52,717 bases of DNA from an uncultured Dorea sp. Its GTDB lineage: Bacteria > Bacillota > Clostridia > Lachnospirales > Lachnospiraceae. The DNA lies in the NCBI GenBank assembly GCA_910578495.1, contig CAJTRE010000003.1, forward strand, positions 2,331 through 55,047, written 5' to 3'. The first letter of the stretch is position 1. Every line of letters begins with the position of its first letter. Shown here piece by piece: positions 50,473 through 52,717 of the stretch. Made by a program: the position numbers and the translations under genes. A model generated the notes under the pieces. The model worked only from the letters and a program-made list of their open reading frames with translations. It did no database searches and was not told the origin of the DNA.

Positions 50473-51399
50473 CTATCTGGAAAAATCCCACAACTTTTCT
50501 TCTCCGTCACATTTGATAATCTTTGGACATTCCCCATGCACATAGGCATAAATCGAAGATTTTTTTTCGTACTTTTCAATCACTTTGTCAAGCTTCATCA
50601 GCATTTTCTCTTTATCCTGCGGAAGTCTTCCCCTTGTACGAACCTCTATATAATCATGAAAGCCGTCATACAGAATATCTTTCTTTAAAAGTTCAATGAG
50701 AAGCCTCTCTTCTTTCAAAGTCTCAAGTTCCGTTGCCGGAACGTAACTTCCATCTTCAATATGCCGATATAACGGTACTTCTTTATGAAGAAACATCGAG
50801 AAATTCACTACATGTGCAGGCTCGGTCTGATTCAGAAACTCAGAAAGTGCCCTTGCATTTTCTTCTCCGCGGCCATTCCCCGCAACACCTGTCATAATGT
50901 GAGCGTCATAAATAAGTCCTGCATTTTGAAGCCGTTCTATCGCCTCATAAGCCTCTGCAAGATTATGGTCTTTCTCCATAAAAGCAAGTACATCATCAAG
51001 GCCGCTCTCAATTCCCAGATATAAATGGCGTACACCTTGTTCGTAGAAACGTCTCAGTTCTTCATCTGATTTTCTCAAAATACCGGTCACTGTAGCGTCC
51101 ATATTGATACAGTGACACTCTGGAAAGTATGTATGAATCAACTCTAAAATTTTAAATAAATGCTCTGTTTTTAATCCGAAAGCATTGCCGTCACCCAAAA
51201 ATATTTTCTTTGGATTACCGCCTGCCTCTTTCACTCTTTTCAATTCCGCTTCAATATCTTCCAGCGAAAGCTCCCTGTATGTTAAGTGCCGAAACAGATT
51301 GCAGAATTTACAGCGGTTATAAGAACATCCCACCATCACTGGGAGCATAAAGGAAGCCCGCTCCATCGGTGCGCGGCAAATCTGACCTTCATAATTCAT
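50473..51399 (-). CDS. Radical SAM protein
   Basis: A 308-residue radical SAM enzyme. The cluster-binding motif GCSYNRCKFCNLFR has CX4CX2C spacing, as in the family of uncharacterised radical SAM proteins with GCSxNRCxFC. SAM-contact and barrel segments are FLGDGNAFGLKTEHLF, MDATVTGILRKSDEELRRFY and HLYLGIESGLDDVLAFME. The frame is open further upstream, but the ATG at 51397-51399 overlaps the TraX stop by 4 bases (ATGA) and follows GGAGAT, so it is translationally coupled to traX. Reaction unknown; the B12-independent methyltransferase-like and heme-related groups share this look. Confidence 0.85.
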   Translation of the reverse strand: MNYEGQICRAPMERASFMLPVMVGCSYNRCKFCNLFRHLTYRELSLEDIEAELKRVKEAGGNPKKIFLGDGNAFGLKTEHLFKILELIHTYFPECHCINMDATVTGILRKSDEELRRFYEQGVRHLYLGIESGLDDVLAFMEKDHNLAEAYEAIERLQNAGLIYDAHIMTGVAGNGRGEENARALSEFLNQTEPAHVVNFSMFLHKEVPLYRHIEDGSYVPATELETLKEERLLIELLKKDILYDGFHDYIEVRTRGRLPQDKEKMLMKLDKVIEKYEKKSSIYAYVHGECPKIIKCDGEEKLWDFSR

Positions 51400-52121
51400 A
51401 ACATCATCTCCAATTCTTTTCCATAATAATTCATTTTCAAAATCCACAGCACCGCCAAATGCAGCGGATAATAAATATAGAAAAACCATTTTGAAAAACT
51501 TCTGCCTCTTACTGCTTGTTTTCCATTATAACAATCTACAATCACAATACCCGCCGCAAGGATTCCGATACAAGAACAGACAGACCGCAGAACCGCCTCT
51601 CCCACTGGGTAAACCATCACAATAGAAAGTAAATTTATCGTTCCGTATGCAGTGGCAGAGATAAGAAATGCTCTTATGGTCTTCCTCTTATCTCCTCTGC
51701 TCTTTGCAAATATAATGGTAAAGAACGGAGCCATCAACGCCCAGTCTGACACAACTGTTACAGAACTCAACAAAAACACCATCGCATACTTTTCATTCTC
51801 GCTTCTTCTACTGTCTAACACTTGTAGAATCTGATAACAGATACAAAGTGTTAAAAGCATATTAAACTGTTTATAGGAAAGCGCCAGCATATACGGAATC
51901 TGCGATATGATTCCAAATATAAAAAGCCTCTGTGCGTATTTCTGTTTATCTCTTGTATAATGATAACCCTCTACCAGAAAATAGCACATAGTTACTGCCG
52001 TAAAATAACCAATATTTACAAGCACTTCATAAAGCAAAGTATTCGAGTTTAAAAACACATGTGCAAAATGGTTGCAAGTCATGGCTATGATTGCAATATA
52101 TTTAATCGTATCTCGATTCAT
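51396..52121 (-). CDS. TraX-family acetyltransferase-like membrane protein
   Basis: A 241-residue protein with about seven or eight membrane segments of the TraX type (IKYIAIIAMTCNHFAHVFLN, LLYEVLVNIGYFTAVTMCYF, IFGIISQIPYMLALSYKQFN). TraX was first described as acetylating F-pilin, but most chromosomal members have unknown substrates. Its longer open frame (to 52160) begins inside the perfect palindrome; the ATG at 52119-52121 follows GAGGA and starts the family's usual MNRDTIKYIAIIAMT, so I place the start there. It is the first gene of a cluster with the radical SAM gene (4-base overlap). Confidence 0.82.
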   Translation of the reverse strand: MNRDTIKYIAIIAMTCNHFAHVFLNSNTLLYEVLVNIGYFTAVTMCYFLVEGYHYTRDKQKYAQRLFIFGIISQIPYMLALSYKQFNMLLTLCICYQILQVLDSRRSENEKYAMVFLLSSVTVVSDWALMAPFFTIIFAKSRGDKRKTIRAFLISATAYGTINLLSIVMVYPVGEAVLRSVCSCIGILAAGIVIVDCYNGKQAVRGRSFSKWFFYIYYPLHLAVLWILKMNYYGKELEMML

Positions 52122-52147
52122 CCCGATTTCCTCAGTTGAAATTTTTT

Positions 52148-52192
52148 TAACAGGTGACATAGTAAAGTTTAACTTTACTATGTCACCTGTTA
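52148..52192. repeat. Near-perfect 45-base palindrome between gpmI and traX
   Basis: Arms 52148-52169 and 52171-52192 are 22 bases each and exactly inverted, with a single T at the centre. The plus strand continues into T-rich sequence (TTTATTTC), while on the minus strand (the direction of gpmI and traX) A's follow, so a normal gpmI terminator is unlikely; an antisense-direction terminator or protein-binding cruciform element is possible. It overlaps the open frame of TraX upstream of its likely start. Confidence 0.65.
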
Positions 52193-52193
52193 T

Positions 52194-52717
52194 TTATTTC
52201 ATAAGCAGACTCTTACCTGTCATTTCTTTTGGTTGTTTCATTCCCATCAGATCAATAAGCGTCGGCACAATATCTGCCAGACAGCCCCCTTCTCTTAACT
52301 TGTATGACGGTTCTGCATTAACCAGAATAAACGGCACCGGATTGGTGGTATGAGCGGTAAACGGCTCTTTTGTTTCATCATCAATGAGCTGTTCTGCATT
52401 TCCATGATCTGCACACACGAACATCTGACCGTTTACTTCTTTGACAGCTTCCACTGCCTTTCCAACACATTCATCCACTGCCTCAATCGCTTTGATCGCC
52501 GCACTTTCTACTCCGGTATGTCCTACCATGTCCGGATTCGCGAAGTTGATAATAATCACATCATATTTGTCTGACCTGATTGCCTCAACCAGTTTGTCAC
52601 ACACTTCGTACGCACTCATCTCCGGCTTTAAGTCGTAAGTCGCTACCTTTGGAGAATTTACAAGGATTCTATCCTCTCCTTCATTTGGAGCTTCCACACC
52701 GCCATTAAAGAAAAACG
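52194..52717 (-). CDS. gpmI: 2,3-bisphosphoglycerate-independent phosphoglycerate mutase, 3' part (runs off the right edge)
   Basis: The glycolytic enzyme interconverting 3- and 2-phosphoglycerate without a bisphosphoglycerate cofactor. About 174 residues of the C-terminal part are visible. Motifs: FFFNGGVEAPNEGEDR, INFANPDMVGHTGVESAA (metal-binding Asp and His), VCADHGNAEQL (second metal-site Asp-His), TAHTTNPVPF and a final MTGKSLLM. The stop at 52194 is two bases past the 45-base palindrome. The N-terminal part and start lie outside the window. No other gene overlaps it. Confidence 0.95.
   Translation of the reverse strand, partial: FFFNGGVEAPNEGEDRILVNSPKVATYDLKPEMSAYEVCDKLVEAIRSDKYDVIIINFANPDMVGHTGVESAAIKAIEAVDECVGKAVEAVKEVNGQMFVCADHGNAEQLIDDETKEPFTAHTTNPVPFILVNAEPSYKLREGGCLADIVPTLIDLMGMKQPKEMTGKSLLMK

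Noticed and set aside
1..52717. CRISPR array
   Set aside because: No regularly spaced direct repeats of 20-40 bases were seen; repeats in the Rhs gene are degenerate coding repeats.

Overview
The window looks like chromosomal DNA from an anaerobic, Gram-positive gut Clostridium-type bacterium (Bacillota; most likely Lachnospiraceae or a close relative). The evidence is the low-to-moderate GC content, AGGAGG-type ribosome sites, soluble flavin/iron-sulfur electron-transfer genes, a fused ThrE-type exporter, a very large 2-hydroxyacyl-CoA dehydratase activase, TraX, and a wall-spanning secreted Rhs protein. Species is not assignable by eye. Almost every gene is on the minus strand; the only large plus-strand gene is the activase at 44156-48406.

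Layout, left to right (transcription mostly runs right to left). 1-1790 is the 5' part of polA. 1932-8482 is a purine-salvage block: NCS2-type permease, adenine deaminase, a second deaminase paralogue with altered metal-site residues, and a separate amidohydrolase; a promoter and a hairpin/U-tract leader precede the deaminase operon. 8572-24000 is an accessory region: ECF sigma factor and anti-sigma, a small secreted protein with its ribosome site in a hairpin, a very large Rhs/YD-repeat protein (split by an apparent frameshift near 19.9 kb) with an AT-rich C-terminal toxin-like tip, then a string of small, AT-rich, mostly unknown genes, two ankyrin proteins and RtcB. That string is what one expects of a polymorphic-toxin immunity array.

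24031-38160 is the most interesting block. A promoter overlapping a perfect pair of Rex-like operators, followed by a leader terminator, drives malate dehydrogenase, HdrB, HdrC, HdrA, an MvhD/FlxD protein, three further Flx-type proteins (FlxC, FlxB, FlxA), a fumarate-reductase iron-sulfur subunit and flavoprotein, a YidE/AspT-type carrier, two-subunit fumarase and a ThrE-type exporter. Together they can turn oxaloacetate or malate into fumarate and then succinate, with an NADH-linked Hdr-Flx complex as the probable electron source for a soluble fumarate reductase that has no membrane anchor subunit. Between flxA and the fumarate reductase genes the otherwise tightly packed operon is interrupted by about 280 bases that fold into a multi-helix RNA-like structure; it may be an inserted structured RNA (HEARO/omega-RNA type is one hypothesis).

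38361-44000 holds an orphan E2-like acyltransferase, tRNA-Leu(CAA), a LysA-type decarboxylase with a TrmB-like regulator, pyruvate kinase and a rhomboid-like protein lacking the usual serine motif. 44156-48406 is the activase. 48492-52717 holds a secreted NlpC/P60 hydrolase, a radical SAM protein, TraX, and the 3' part of gpmI. No CRISPR array, rRNA, transposase or phage gene was seen, and no gene-free stretch exceeds 300 bases.
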